Assembly (NCBI RefSeq): GCF_020149935.1
Contig: NZ_CP083757.1
Location: forward strand, 372,001-436,000
Origin: Marinilongibacter aquaticus
GTDB taxonomy: Bacteria; Bacteroidota; Bacteroidia; Cytophagales; Spirosomataceae
Direction of reading: 5' to 3'
Length of the DNA stretch: 64,000 nucleotides
A model generated the notes under the pieces. That model made no database searches, had not been told where the DNA came from, and saw only the letters and a list, made by a program, of their open reading frames with translations. Shown here piece by piece: positions 16,809-25,479 of this stretch; within the stretch, counting starts at the first letter, position 1; the number at the start of each line of letters is the position of its first letter. The translations under genes and the position numbers were made by a program.

Positions 16809-18053
16809 ATGGAAAGAAGATCCTTTATCAAACAGGTGGCTCTGGGAGCGGGTGCCCTTGGGCTTGGCCTGAAAACCTTCCGAGCCGAAGCCGCTTCGGG
16901 CATGAAAATCACAAAAATTCGTTACTATGCCGCTCCGGGTTACACCAAACCGCTTTTCAATCAAGCCCGTGGTATTGTGGAAGTGGAAACCGATGGCGGC
17001 CTGATTGGAGTAGGCGAAGGGGGCAGCAAAGACATGATCGAGCAATGTGCCCAAATGATTATCGGCCAGGATCCTTTCCGCATCGAGCACCTGTGGCAAT
17101 ACATGTACCGTGGCATGTTTTATCCTCCCGGTCGCGAAAAATTGCATGCTTTGGGTGCTATAGAAATGGCTCTTTGGGACTTGAAAGGCAAAGCTTTGGG
17201 CGTGCCTGTATATGAGCTATTGGGTGGGGCTACCCGCGAATACGTGGAATGCTACGCGACGGGTTTCCGAAACTCGAATGCCAAAACAGAAGAGGGTAGG
17301 GCAGAAGATTGTATAAAAGCCGGTTTGCGTTGCTACCGCATAGGGCCCACAGGAGGAAGCGATTTCAATGTGCCTTTCGATTTTTACGAAAACGTACAGA
17401 AAACAATAGAGCACTGCAAGCGAATTGATGCCGCAGTAGGCGGCCAAGGACATTGGGCCATCGATTTGCATACACGTTTCGACCTGACCGACGGATTGAA
17501 AATTTGCGATGCCTTGGAAGATTTGCAGCCCTATTTTGTGGAAGATATCATCCGCAGCGAAAATCCAGATGTGTACAAGCAAGTGCGGGCAATGACCAAA
17601 GTGCCCATTGCCGTGGGTGAACAATACGGAGACAAATGGGATATCAACGAATTGATTGAAGGCCGTTTGATCGATTATTCTCGTGTAACCTTACCCAATA
17701 CCGGAGGCTTGACCGAACTCAAAAAGATAGCGGTATTGTCTGAAACACACTATACGGGCCTTATCCCACATTTTACTGGGCCACTTTCTACTGCTTCGTT
17801 GGTGCATGTATTGGGCTCGAGCAGCCCCTCACGTTGCATGATGGAATTGGGCGGCGGTGCTCCAGAAAGGCCGGCCTATTTCAATGAAGATTATATCTTG
17901 TTCAAAAATGGAAAACTGTATTTGAATCCTGAACCAGGCCTCGGTGTAAAATTCGATCCGAAGAAGGCCGATTTCATAATGGAAATCACAGAACCGACAA
18001 AATATCCGCATCCATACCTGAAAAGCCCAGATGGTGCTATACATGGATGGTAA
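16809..18053 (+). CDS. Exported mandelate racemase/enolase-superfamily sugar-acid dehydratase (unassigned specificity)
   Basis: A probable acid-sugar dehydratase of the MR/MLE family, 414 residues. The N-terminus ERRSFIKQVALGAGALGLGL is a textbook twin-arginine signal ending near AEA (residue 28). Catalytic-domain ligands are visible: D219 with H221 (AIDLHTRF), E245 (FVEDI), E271 (VGEQYG) and H321 (IPHFTGP). It retains the capping-domain GVPVYELLGG motif. It belongs to neither the ManD type (5353) nor the typical galactonate dehydratase type (24207), so it may act on another aldonate such as gluconate, fuconate or arabonate. It is first in the long plus-strand operon. Family certain; substrate and export inferred. 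Confidence 0.85.
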   Translation: MERRSFIKQVALGAGALGLGLKTFRAEAASGMKITKIRYYAAPGYTKPLFNQARGIVEVETDGGLIGVGEGGSKDMIEQCAQMIIGQDPFRIEHLWQYMYRGMFYPPGREKLHALGAIEMALWDLKGKALGVPVYELLGGATREYVECYATGFRNSNAKTEEGRAEDCIKAGLRCYRIGPTGGSDFNVPFDFYENVQKTIEHCKRIDAAVGGQGHWAIDLHTRFDLTDGLKICDALEDLQPYFVEDIIRSENPDVYKQVRAMTKVPIAVGEQYGDKWDINELIEGRLIDYSRVTLPNTGGLTELKKIAVLSETHYTGLIPHFTGPLSTASLVHVLGSSSPSRCMMELGGGAPERPAYFNEDYILFKNGKLYLNPEPGLGVKFDPKKADFIMEITEPTKYPHPYLKSPDGAIHGW

Positions 18054-18088
18054 TTTTTGCTAATTTTCAACCCTAACTATCCTTTTCT

Positions 18089-19054
18089 ATGAAAAATTGG
18101 CTTACATTATCATTCGCATGTATCACTTTGGGTTCTTTCGCCCAAAATTATCCCCAAGCTTCCATCTCAAATGGAGTGTTGAACGGGAAAGTATATTTGC
18201 CCGAAAGCGAAACGGGCTACTATCAAGGCACCCGCTTCGATTGGGCAGGTGTTGTCAGCTCCTTAACGTATAAAGGACATGAATTTTTTGGTCAGTGGAA
18301 TGCCTCTACCCAAAAGGGCTTGCACGATGCCATTATGGGGCCTGTAGAAGAATTTATGGAACTGGGCTACGACGAGGCCGAAGTGGGAGAAACTTTCTTG
18401 CGTATCGGTGTAGGAGCTCTAGAGAAACCTGATGAAAAGGCCCAATCGCGTTTCAAGACCTATGAAATCAAAGACCAAGGCAAACGGAAAGTAAAGGTGA
18501 AAGGCGACGGTGTTCGTTTTTCTCAAAAGATCAAAATTCCGCAAGGCTACGGGTATTTGTACAAAAAGGAATTGAAATTGCTGAAAGACCAACCGGTGTT
18601 GGTGTTGTCGCACAGTTTGAAAAATACGGGCGACAAAGTGATCGAAACCAGTGTGTACAACCACAATTTTTTTGTGATAGATGGTGAACACACCAATGAA
18701 AACATCAAGACCACATTTGCCTATGATCCGAAGGCCGAAGGAAAGGGTTTTGGTTCGTTGGCAGAGTTCGAAGGCCGAGCTTTGATCTATAAAAGAGAGC
18801 TTCGTCGGGGCGAGAATGTGTTTTCCGAGAATATCGAAGGTTTCGGAGATACCGCAGACGACTACCGCCTAAAAATTGAAAACTTAAAATCGGGAGCAGA
18901 AGTGACGATCACTTGTGATAAACCCATTGAAAAAATGGTGTTTTGGTCGTGCCAGACAACCTCGTGTCCCGAACCCTACGTGAAATTGAGCATTGCACCC
19001 GGCGAAACAATTAAGTGGAATATCCAGTATGAATTCAAAAGTAAACTCCCGTAA
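18089..19054 (+). CDS. Exported galactose-mutarotase-like protein
   Basis: A 321-residue protein with a signal peptide ending near GSFAQ (residue 19). Segments such as VLSHSLKNTGDKVIETSVYNHNFF (key residues H and the NHNFF motif, about 193-213) resemble the substrate-binding face of aldose 1-epimerase-like beta-sandwich proteins, and RFDWAGVVSSL near residue 49 fits the family's N-terminal part. A mutarotase in the periplasm would supply the correct sugar anomer to the PQQ dehydrogenase encoded immediately downstream. The two genes are adjacent with only one base between stop and next start. The fold call is from pattern recognition and moderately sure; enzymatic activity is unproven. Confidence 0.65.
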   Translation: MKNWLTLSFACITLGSFAQNYPQASISNGVLNGKVYLPESETGYYQGTRFDWAGVVSSLTYKGHEFFGQWNASTQKGLHDAIMGPVEEFMELGYDEAEVGETFLRIGVGALEKPDEKAQSRFKTYEIKDQGKRKVKVKGDGVRFSQKIKIPQGYGYLYKKELKLLKDQPVLVLSHSLKNTGDKVIETSVYNHNFFVIDGEHTNENIKTTFAYDPKAEGKGFGSLAEFEGRALIYKRELRRGENVFSENIEGFGDTADDYRLKIENLKSGAEVTITCDKPIEKMVFWSCQTTSCPEPYVKLSIAPGETIKWNIQYEFKSKLP

Positions 19055-19055
19055 A

Positions 19056-21206
19056 ATGAGCATGCGAATTGTAGCATTGGCCCTTTTTTCGGCCTTGTTT
19101 TCGTGCCAAACGAAAAATGCCGATTGGCAGTTTTATGGCGGAGATAGCGGCGGTTCCAAATTTTCGGAACTGAAGCAAATCAGTTTGGAAAATGTCAAGA
19201 ATCTTGAAGTAGCCTGGGAATACGAGACCGGCGAGCCTGTAGATGAAAAAAGGCCGCTCGGCAATCAGTGCCAGCCCATTGTGGTCGATGGCGTATTGTA
19301 CGGCACCACTTCGCGTCATAAGCTTTTTGCGGTCGACGCCTCGAACGGCACAAAAAAATGGGAGTATGACCCTTATGCCGATTTGGACATGAAACCGCAG
19401 TATCATCCTTTGCGTGGAGTAGTGTTTTGGGAAGAAGGCGACGACAAGCGTATTCTTTATGCGGTGGGTCCTAAATTATTGGCAGTCAATGCAATCGATG
19501 GAAAACGCATTGAGAGTTTTGGAGAAGAAGGCTTTGTGGATTTGCACTTAGGCATTGGCGACGAAGAAACTTTGGGCTACGATCCATATGAATTTGGTAT
19601 CCGTTCTACTTCTCCAGGCATAGTTTTCGAAGATTTGATCATCATGGGTTCTTCGGTTTCCGAAGGTGGCAGTGCTTTGCCTGGCTATATTCGGGCTTAC
19701 AACGTGAAAACGGGAGCACTCGCTTGGGTTTTCCATACTATTCCTCTTCCTGGAGAATTTGGTTACGAAACATGGGCTTCTGATTCATACAAAAAATTGG
19801 GAGCGGCAAACTGCTGGGCCGGTATGGTGGTAGATCAAAAAAACGGACGTGTGTTTATGGGCACAGGTTCTCCATCGGTCGATTTTTACGGAGGAGCAAG
19901 GCCCGGTCAAAATCTTTTTGCCAATTGTATTATTGCATTGGATGCCCGAACAGGCGAACGTGTTTGGCATTTCCAAACCGTGCATCACGACCTTTGGGAT
20001 AAGGATATTCCTTGTCCACCCAATTTACTCACCGTTCAAAAAGATGGACGTAAGGTTGAAGCTGTAGCTCAGGCTACGAAAGACGGCTACGTGTTTCTTC
20101 TCGACAGAGCCACAGGCGAGCCTTTGTTTCCGGTAGAAGAAGTGCCCGTGCCCACAGAGCCGGCTCTTCCGGGTGAGCAGCCTTGGCCCACACAGCCTGT
20201 TCCCGTGAAACCAGCACCTTTTTCTAAGCAATCACTGACCGAAGATGACCTTACGGATCGCACCGAAGAAGCTCATGAATTTGTTTTGGCCCGATTCAAA
20301 AACAGCAATCATGGCCACAAATACATGCCTCCAAGCGAAATAGGCTCTTTACTGTACGGAATTGGTGGTGGTGCCGAGTGGGGTGGAGCGGCCACGGATC
20401 CAAACGGAATTTTGTATGTCAACGGCAACAATATGCTGTGGTGGTTGAAGATGTCGAAAACCGAAGAAACCAAAGGCCAAAGACAGCCAATGGGCGAACG
20501 ACTTTTCAACCAAAACTGTTCGGCTTGCCATTCTCGCGATGCCAGTCCGAGTGTCGATCAAACGTATCCCAATTTGAAAGATGTAGGCAAAAGATTGTCA
20601 AAGAAGGCCATATTGAGCTTGCTTGAAACGGGACGAGGAAGAATGCCATCGTTTCAATACCTCAAAGAAGGCCAAAGAAAGGCGATTGTCGAATTCTTGA
20701 CTCAAGAAGAAACGGGCCGAGTGGACATTCACGCTACGGAAGTGGTGGCTGCCGATGAAGACAAACTTTTCCCGTATACGCCGCCATACCTGAATAACGG
20801 CAATGTGCAATTCTTGGACACGGAAGGTTACCCGGCCATCAAGCCGCTATGGGGAACTCTAAACGCCATCGACATGAATACGGGCGAATACCTTTGGAAA
20901 GTGCCTTTTGGCGAATTCCCAGAATTGAAAGAAAAAGGAATGGTCACAGGAACAGAAAACCACGGTGGACCACTTGTGACAGCTGGCGGGCTCTTGTTTA
21001 TCGGAGCAACCTACGACGAGAAATTAAGGGCATTTGATAGCAAAACGGGGGAAATTGTTTGGGAATACAAATTGCCTGCGGGCGGTTTTGCATCGCCCAT
21101 CAGCTATATGGTTGACGGGACACAATATATTGCCATTTCGGCGGGCGGAGCTCGCTATGGCTTAAAAGGAGGGTCGAAGTTTATTGCCTTTGCCCTGAAA
21201 AACTGA
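19056..21206 (+). CDS. PQQ-dependent dehydrogenase lipoprotein with inserted cytochrome c domain
   Basis: A quinoprotein of the glucose/alcohol dehydrogenase eight-bladed propeller type that would oxidise a sugar in the periplasm and pass electrons to its own heme. The start MSMRIVALA at 19056 is preferred over upstream starts (18993, 19029): it falls one base after the preceding stop and leads straight into a lipoprotein signal with lipobox LFSC. The 716-residue protein has propeller repeats (WEYETGEPV, KKWEYDPY, GERVWHFQTVHHDLWD). A single c-type heme site, C488-S-A-C491-H492, is inserted before the final blades. The best family match is membrane-type glucose dehydrogenase-like proteins without the N-terminal membrane domain. 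Expected product: an aldonolactone or aldonate for the neighbouring dehydratases. Confidence 0.9.
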   Translation: MSMRIVALALFSALFSCQTKNADWQFYGGDSGGSKFSELKQISLENVKNLEVAWEYETGEPVDEKRPLGNQCQPIVVDGVLYGTTSRHKLFAVDASNGTKKWEYDPYADLDMKPQYHPLRGVVFWEEGDDKRILYAVGPKLLAVNAIDGKRIESFGEEGFVDLHLGIGDEETLGYDPYEFGIRSTSPGIVFEDLIIMGSSVSEGGSALPGYIRAYNVKTGALAWVFHTIPLPGEFGYETWASDSYKKLGAANCWAGMVVDQKNGRVFMGTGSPSVDFYGGARPGQNLFANCIIALDARTGERVWHFQTVHHDLWDKDIPCPPNLLTVQKDGRKVEAVAQATKDGYVFLLDRATGEPLFPVEEVPVPTEPALPGEQPWPTQPVPVKPAPFSKQSLTEDDLTDRTEEAHEFVLARFKNSNHGHKYMPPSEIGSLLYGIGGGAEWGGAATDPNGILYVNGNNMLWWLKMSKTEETKGQRQPMGERLFNQNCSACHSRDASPSVDQTYPNLKDVGKRLSKKAILSLLETGRGRMPSFQYLKEGQRKAIVEFLTQEETGRVDIHATEVVAADEDKLFPYTPPYLNNGNVQFLDTEGYPAIKPLWGTLNAIDMNTGEYLWKVPFGEFPELKEKGMVTGTENHGGPLVTAGGLLFIGATYDEKLRAFDSKTGEIVWEYKLPAGGFASPISYMVDGTQYIAISAGGARYGLKGGSKFIAFALKN

Positions 21207-21232
21207 ATAAAGAATACAACGAATAAATAGTG

Positions 21233-22234
21233 ATGACGGAAAAAAACGATTTGATTATTGGCTGCGATTGGGGCACCAGTATTTTTCGGCTTCGGATTAT
21301 CGAGCCCAAAAATCTTGACATCCTAGCTCACTTTGAGATTCCGGAAGGAATAGCCAAAGTCAACAGAGATTTTCTTAATCAGGAAGAACAGGAAGATCGG
21401 GTAGCTTATTTTCAGACTACCATTGCCAAATATGTGAAAGAACTGGCCCAAAAAGTGTCTTTTGAGCTCGATGGCTTGCCAATCGTAGCCTCTGGCATGA
21501 TCTCGTCTTCTATCGGCATGCAGGAGTTGCCCTATGCCGATTTGCCCTTTCCGCTTTCTTACTCGGGATTGAATACGCTCACTTTCGAACCCAATGAGCT
21601 GTTGAACAACCCCTTGACCATTGTGTCGGGATTGAAAGATGCCAACGATGTGATGCGAGGCGAAGAGGTACAATTGCTTGGCTTGTCAACCATATTGCCC
21701 AACGAACTCTCTAAATCGGCTTTGGTTATTTTGCCCGGTACACATTCAAAACATTGCATGGTCGAATGCGACCAATTGGTGAGTTTCCAAACCTATATGA
21801 CAGGCGAGTTGTACCAATTGTTGGTGGAGCACAGCATCTTGAACAATTCGGTTTTCAACGAAACCTTCACCGAATGGTCGCAGGCTACATCTTCCGCATT
21901 CAAACGCGGTGTCCTGAAAGCCGGCGTGGGCAATATTTTGTCCGACTTGTTTAAAGTGCGTACCAACTTCTTGCTCGAGCAAATGGACAAGAAAGCCAAT
22001 GCCATGTTCTTGAGTGGTTTGCTGATTGGCGAAGAGCTCAGTAACCTGAAAAATTTACCCGAGCAATACCAAATTATCCTGTGTGGTGGCGATAAGCTGG
22101 GCGTATTTTATGCCAAAGCCATCGAAACTTTGGGCCTGGGTTATCGTACGATATCCCTTCCCGAAGACATCATCACCCGAGTAACCATCGCGGGGCAGGT
22201 CGAAGTGTCTAAAATTCAAAGAATTGCATTATGA
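21233..22234 (+). CDS. dgoK: 2-dehydro-3-deoxygalactonokinase
   Basis: ATP-dependent phosphorylation of 2-keto-3-deoxy-D-galactonate, the cytoplasmic step of the De Ley-Doudoroff pathway. The protein has 333 residues from ATG at 21233 (a GTG one codon upstream is also possible). Family signatures visible are the nucleotide-binding GCDWGTS (10-16), MISSSIGMQELPYADLP, the DgoK-specific LPGTHSKH, and C-terminal ILCGGDKLGVFYAKA. There is no signal peptide, unlike the enzymes on either side. Its stop overlaps the next start as ATGA, so translation is coupled to the aldolase. A related keto-deoxy acid could be the true substrate. Confidence 0.92.
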   Translation: MTEKNDLIIGCDWGTSIFRLRIIEPKNLDILAHFEIPEGIAKVNRDFLNQEEQEDRVAYFQTTIAKYVKELAQKVSFELDGLPIVASGMISSSIGMQELPYADLPFPLSYSGLNTLTFEPNELLNNPLTIVSGLKDANDVMRGEEVQLLGLSTILPNELSKSALVILPGTHSKHCMVECDQLVSFQTYMTGELYQLLVEHSILNNSVFNETFTEWSQATSSAFKRGVLKAGVGNILSDLFKVRTNFLLEQMDKKANAMFLSGLLIGEELSNLKNLPEQYQIILCGGDKLGVFYAKAIETLGLGYRTISLPEDIITRVTIAGQVEVSKIQRIAL

Positions 22235-22887
22235 GCGACTTTAGTTTTTCACAAGAGCTTTTCAAGACAGTACCCATTGTGGGAATTTTGAGAAATGTCG
22301 ATTTCGAGGATTTTAAGCATATTTTGGATATTGCCCGGTCTTCGGGTTTAACTTCACTCGAAGTGACCATGAATACGGCCGCGGCCCCAGAAATGATTGC
22401 CTATGCTCGCGAAAAGGCGGGTGAGAATATGAATATCGGAGCGGGAACGGTTTGTGATGAAGCCGATCTGAAAGAGGCCCTAGCCGCTGGAGCTCAATTT
22501 ATTGTCAGTCCAATTGTGGATGAAGACGTGATTAAAACCTGTGTGGCTAAGCAAATCCCCATATTTCCAGGAGCTTACACACCCACCGAAATTTATCGCT
22601 GTTGGAAACTCGGTGCCGAAACGGTAAAGGTTTTTCCAGCCACAGTATTGGGACCGTCTTATATTAAAGATGTCTTGGGTCCATTGAACGAAATCGGCCT
22701 TTTACCCACCGGAGGTGTACGCCTCGATAACATGAAGGCTTTCGCCCAAGCAGGTGCTGTGGGTTTTGGATTGGGCGGTTCATTGTTTCCATCGGCCATG
22801 ATCAAAGCGAAGCAGTGGAAAGAATTGGCTCAGCATATTGAAACCTACGTACACGAAATAAAAACCCTATACCCGAATGAAATTTAA
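22231..22887 (+). CDS. KDPG/KDPGal aldolase (2-dehydro-3-deoxy-phosphogluconate/galactonate aldolase)
   Basis: A class I aldolase that splits 2-keto-3-deoxy-6-phosphosugar acid into pyruvate and glyceraldehyde 3-phosphate. It has 218 residues, the usual length. Catalytic Schiff-base lysine K133 is in ETVKVFPA, the general base E44 in SLEVTMNT, with GAGTV at 70-74 and LLPTGGV as phosphate-binding segment. It is cytoplasmic: no signal peptide. It overlaps dgoK by 4 bases at its start and the permease gene by 11 bases at its end, so kinase, aldolase and transporter are tightly coupled. Whether it prefers the gluco or galacto epimer cannot be told from sequence. Confidence 0.93.
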   Translation: MSDFSFSQELFKTVPIVGILRNVDFEDFKHILDIARSSGLTSLEVTMNTAAAPEMIAYAREKAGENMNIGAGTVCDEADLKEALAAGAQFIVSPIVDEDVIKTCVAKQIPIFPGAYTPTEIYRCWKLGAETVKVFPATVLGPSYIKDVLGPLNEIGLLPTGGVRLDNMKAFAQAGAVGFGLGGSLFPSAMIKAKQWKELAQHIETYVHEIKTLYPNEI

Positions 22888-24169
22888 GAATTACCGCTGG
22901 ATTATTGTCGCCTTACTGTTTTTTGCCACAACGATCAATTACCTCGATCGGCAAATCATCGGATTGCTCAAACCGATTCTTGAAAAGGAATTTGCTTGGA
23001 CAGAGACCGATTTTGCCCGAATTGTAATGGCTTTTACCGCCGCCTATGCGATCGGTTTGATCAGCTTTGGTTGGATGATCGACAAAGTGGGTACCAGAAA
23101 AGGCTACTCATTCACGGTGATTTTCTGGAGCATTGCAGGCATGTTGCATGCCGTGGCTCGCAGTGCTTTTGGCTTTGGCTTGGCCCGTGTGGGCCTCGGT
23201 TTGGGCGAAGCGGGAAATTACCCGGCAGCGGCCAAAACGGTGGCCGAATGGTTTCCTAAGAAAGAGCGTGCCCTGGCCACGGGACTTTTCAATGCGGGTA
23301 CGAGTGTTGGAGTGGTTGTGGCTTTGTTGATGGTACCCGTGATTCTTTCCAAATACGGCTGGCACGAAGTATTTTGGATTACCGGTGGCTTGGGTTTCGT
23401 GTGGTTGATTTTTTGGCTTTGGCTTTACCAAGTGCCTTCTAAATCGAAGCAAATCTCGAAAGAAGAGTACGAATATATTGTCAGTGGACAGGAAGAAATC
23501 GAGACAGAAGACGACAAAAACCCAGTAAAATGGGGCAAGCTGTTTTCGTATCCGCATACATGGGCCTATATAACGGGTAAAGGTTTAATCGACCCAATTT
23601 ACTGGTTTTTCCTTTTTTGGTTGCCCTCGTATTTTGCGTCTACTTTCGATCTCGATCTTAAAAAATTCAGTTTGGAATTGATGATCATTTATACCGCCAC
23701 CACCGTGGGCAGTATTGGCGGCGGATACCTTTCTTCGGCCTTAATCAAAAGGGGTTGGGAAACCATAAAGGCCAGAAAAACAATATTGTTGCTTTTCGCT
23801 GCCCTCGAACTCTCAGTTATTCTCATCCAATTTGCGGGAAATGTATGGGTTGTGGTTGGCCTGATCAGTTTTGCGGTGGCCTTGCATCAAGCATGGGCAA
23901 CCAATGTGTTCACTTTACCTTCCGATCTTTTTCCAAAACAAGCCGTAAGCTCGGTGGTTGGGATTGGCGGTATGGCCGGAGCAATTGGTGGAATTCTGTT
24001 TCCTATATTGATCGGTAGCCTGCTCGACAAATACAAAGCCTTGGGCAATCTTGAAGCCGGCTACAATATTCTCTTTACTATTTGCGGCGTAACCTACCTT
24101 GTGGCTTGGCTCATTATTCATTTGCTGACGCGAAAGGCACAAAAGTTATCGCTCGACGAACTAAGCTAA
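22877..24169 (+). CDS. MFS transporter, hexuronate/anion:cation symporter type (ExuT-like)
   Basis: A 12-helix inner-membrane permease, 430 residues. It opens with YRWIIVALLFFATTINYLDRQ, a signature of the anion:cation symporter family that includes hexuronate and galactonate carriers, followed by GWMIDKVGTRKGY (loop 2-3 motif) and LGLGEAGNYPAAAKTVAEWF. Those hallmarks point to an organic acid sugar as cargo. In this operon the likely cargo is the 2-keto-3-deoxy acid, or an aldonate, made outside by the exported enzymes and phosphorylated inside by DgoK. Its start overlaps the aldolase gene by 11 bases. Confidence 0.92.
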   Translation: MKFKNYRWIIVALLFFATTINYLDRQIIGLLKPILEKEFAWTETDFARIVMAFTAAYAIGLISFGWMIDKVGTRKGYSFTVIFWSIAGMLHAVARSAFGFGLARVGLGLGEAGNYPAAAKTVAEWFPKKERALATGLFNAGTSVGVVVALLMVPVILSKYGWHEVFWITGGLGFVWLIFWLWLYQVPSKSKQISKEEYEYIVSGQEEIETEDDKNPVKWGKLFSYPHTWAYITGKGLIDPIYWFFLFWLPSYFASTFDLDLKKFSLELMIIYTATTVGSIGGGYLSSALIKRGWETIKARKTILLLFAALELSVILIQFAGNVWVVVGLISFAVALHQAWATNVFTLPSDLFPKQAVSSVVGIGGMAGAIGGILFPILIGSLLDKYKALGNLEAGYNILFTICGVTYLVAWLIIHLLTRKAQKLSLDELS

Positions 24170-24206
24170 ATCAAAGCCTAAATTTTAAATACAAATAACT
24201 ATTGAA

Positions 24207-25451
24207 ATGAAAACGGAAAACAATTCAAACGGGATGTCCCGCAGGAAAGCTCTGTCCAATATGGGCTTGGCGGGGGCCATGGCCATACCCGGAGCCGCTT
24301 CGGCTTGGTCTGACCCCAAGAAATTCTACGAAGACAAAACACCTGTAAAAATCACAAAACTAGAAACGTTTTTGATTAAGCCCAGATGGGTCTTTCTCAA
24401 AATCCATACGGATGCGGGAGTTGTGGGTTTGGGTGAGCCTCTTTTGGAAGGACGAGCACTTACCATTCAAACGGCAATTAAAGAAATCGAACCTTATTTG
24501 GTGGGAAAAGACCCCAGAGCGGTCGTTCACCATTGGCAGGCCATTTACCGTCATGCTTTTTACAAAGGCGGCCCCTTGCTTACCAGTGCCCTTAGCGGAA
24601 TCGATCATGCTCTTTGGGACATAAAAGGCAAACTCTTGAATGTGCCCGTGTACGAACTTTTGGGCGGCCCGACACGTGACCGCGTACGTGTATACGGAAG
24701 GGCGAGCAATGCCGAGCAAATGAAGAAAAGAAAAGCCGAAGGCTACACCGTGATCAAAACGGGTGTGGCCAAAGATCGTCCGGCTCGTGCAGTAGAAAAC
24801 AGACAGTTCATCAAGCACGCCGTTGAGAATTTCGCTTCCTTACGTGAGGCAGGTGGCGATGATATGGATATTGGGATTGATTTCCACGGAAGCATTCCCC
24901 CACAAACCTCGAAAATACTCATCAAAGAGTTGGAGCCGTTCCAACCGATGTTTATCGAAGAACCTTGTCAACCGCAAAATGTCGATGTCTTGGCGGATAT
25001 CGCCAGAAATACATATTTGCCAATTGCCACTGGCGAAAGAATTTTCACAAAATGGGGTTTCCGCGAAATTTTAGAAAAAGGAGCCGCTTCTATTCTGCAA
25101 CCGGATATGTGCCATGCCGGAGGGATTTCAGAAGTTAAAATTATCGCCGGAATGGCCGAAGCTTATTATGCACAAATTGCACCGCACAATCCAATGGGGC
25201 CGATTTCTTTGGCTACAGGTTTGCAATTGGCGGCCAGCATCCCTAACTTTTTGGTGCAAGAGCAGGTCTCTTTGGGCGAAGGCTATTTGAAAGAGCCGTT
25301 TAAAATAGAAAAGGACGGCTATGTGATGATTCCAAACAAACCGGGTTTGGGTGTAGAGTTGGATGAAGACAAAATTGCAGACAAATTGGGGCACGATTGG
25401 AGAAGTCCGGAGACGTTCGACCCGTTCGATGGCTCTGTAGTGGATTGGTAA
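24207..25451 (+). CDS. Exported D-galactonate dehydratase-like enolase-superfamily enzyme
   Basis: Likely converts D-galactonate to 2-keto-3-deoxy-D-galactonate. At 414 residues it is about 30 longer than typical DgoD, the excess being an N-terminal MSRRKALSNMGLAGAMAI segment that fits a Tat signal. Metal ligands are D225 (DFHG, with H227 as the characteristic galactonate-dehydratase base), E251 (FIEEP) and E277 (ATGER). H327 in APHNPMGP is the partner acid/base. LQPDMCHAGGISE is also typical. The match to galactonate dehydratase is the best of the three paralogs in this window. It follows the permease gene by 37 bp. Activity is well supported; its periplasmic location is inferred from the signal. 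Confidence 0.88.
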   Translation: MKTENNSNGMSRRKALSNMGLAGAMAIPGAASAWSDPKKFYEDKTPVKITKLETFLIKPRWVFLKIHTDAGVVGLGEPLLEGRALTIQTAIKEIEPYLVGKDPRAVVHHWQAIYRHAFYKGGPLLTSALSGIDHALWDIKGKLLNVPVYELLGGPTRDRVRVYGRASNAEQMKKRKAEGYTVIKTGVAKDRPARAVENRQFIKHAVENFASLREAGGDDMDIGIDFHGSIPPQTSKILIKELEPFQPMFIEEPCQPQNVDVLADIARNTYLPIATGERIFTKWGFREILEKGAASILQPDMCHAGGISEVKIIAGMAEAYYAQIAPHNPMGPISLATGLQLAASIPNFLVQEQVSLGEGYLKEPFKIEKDGYVMIPNKPGLGVELDEDKIADKLGHDWRSPETFDPFDGSVVDW

Positions 25452-25479
25452 TTAACCGAAAACCGAACAAATAAAGGAA

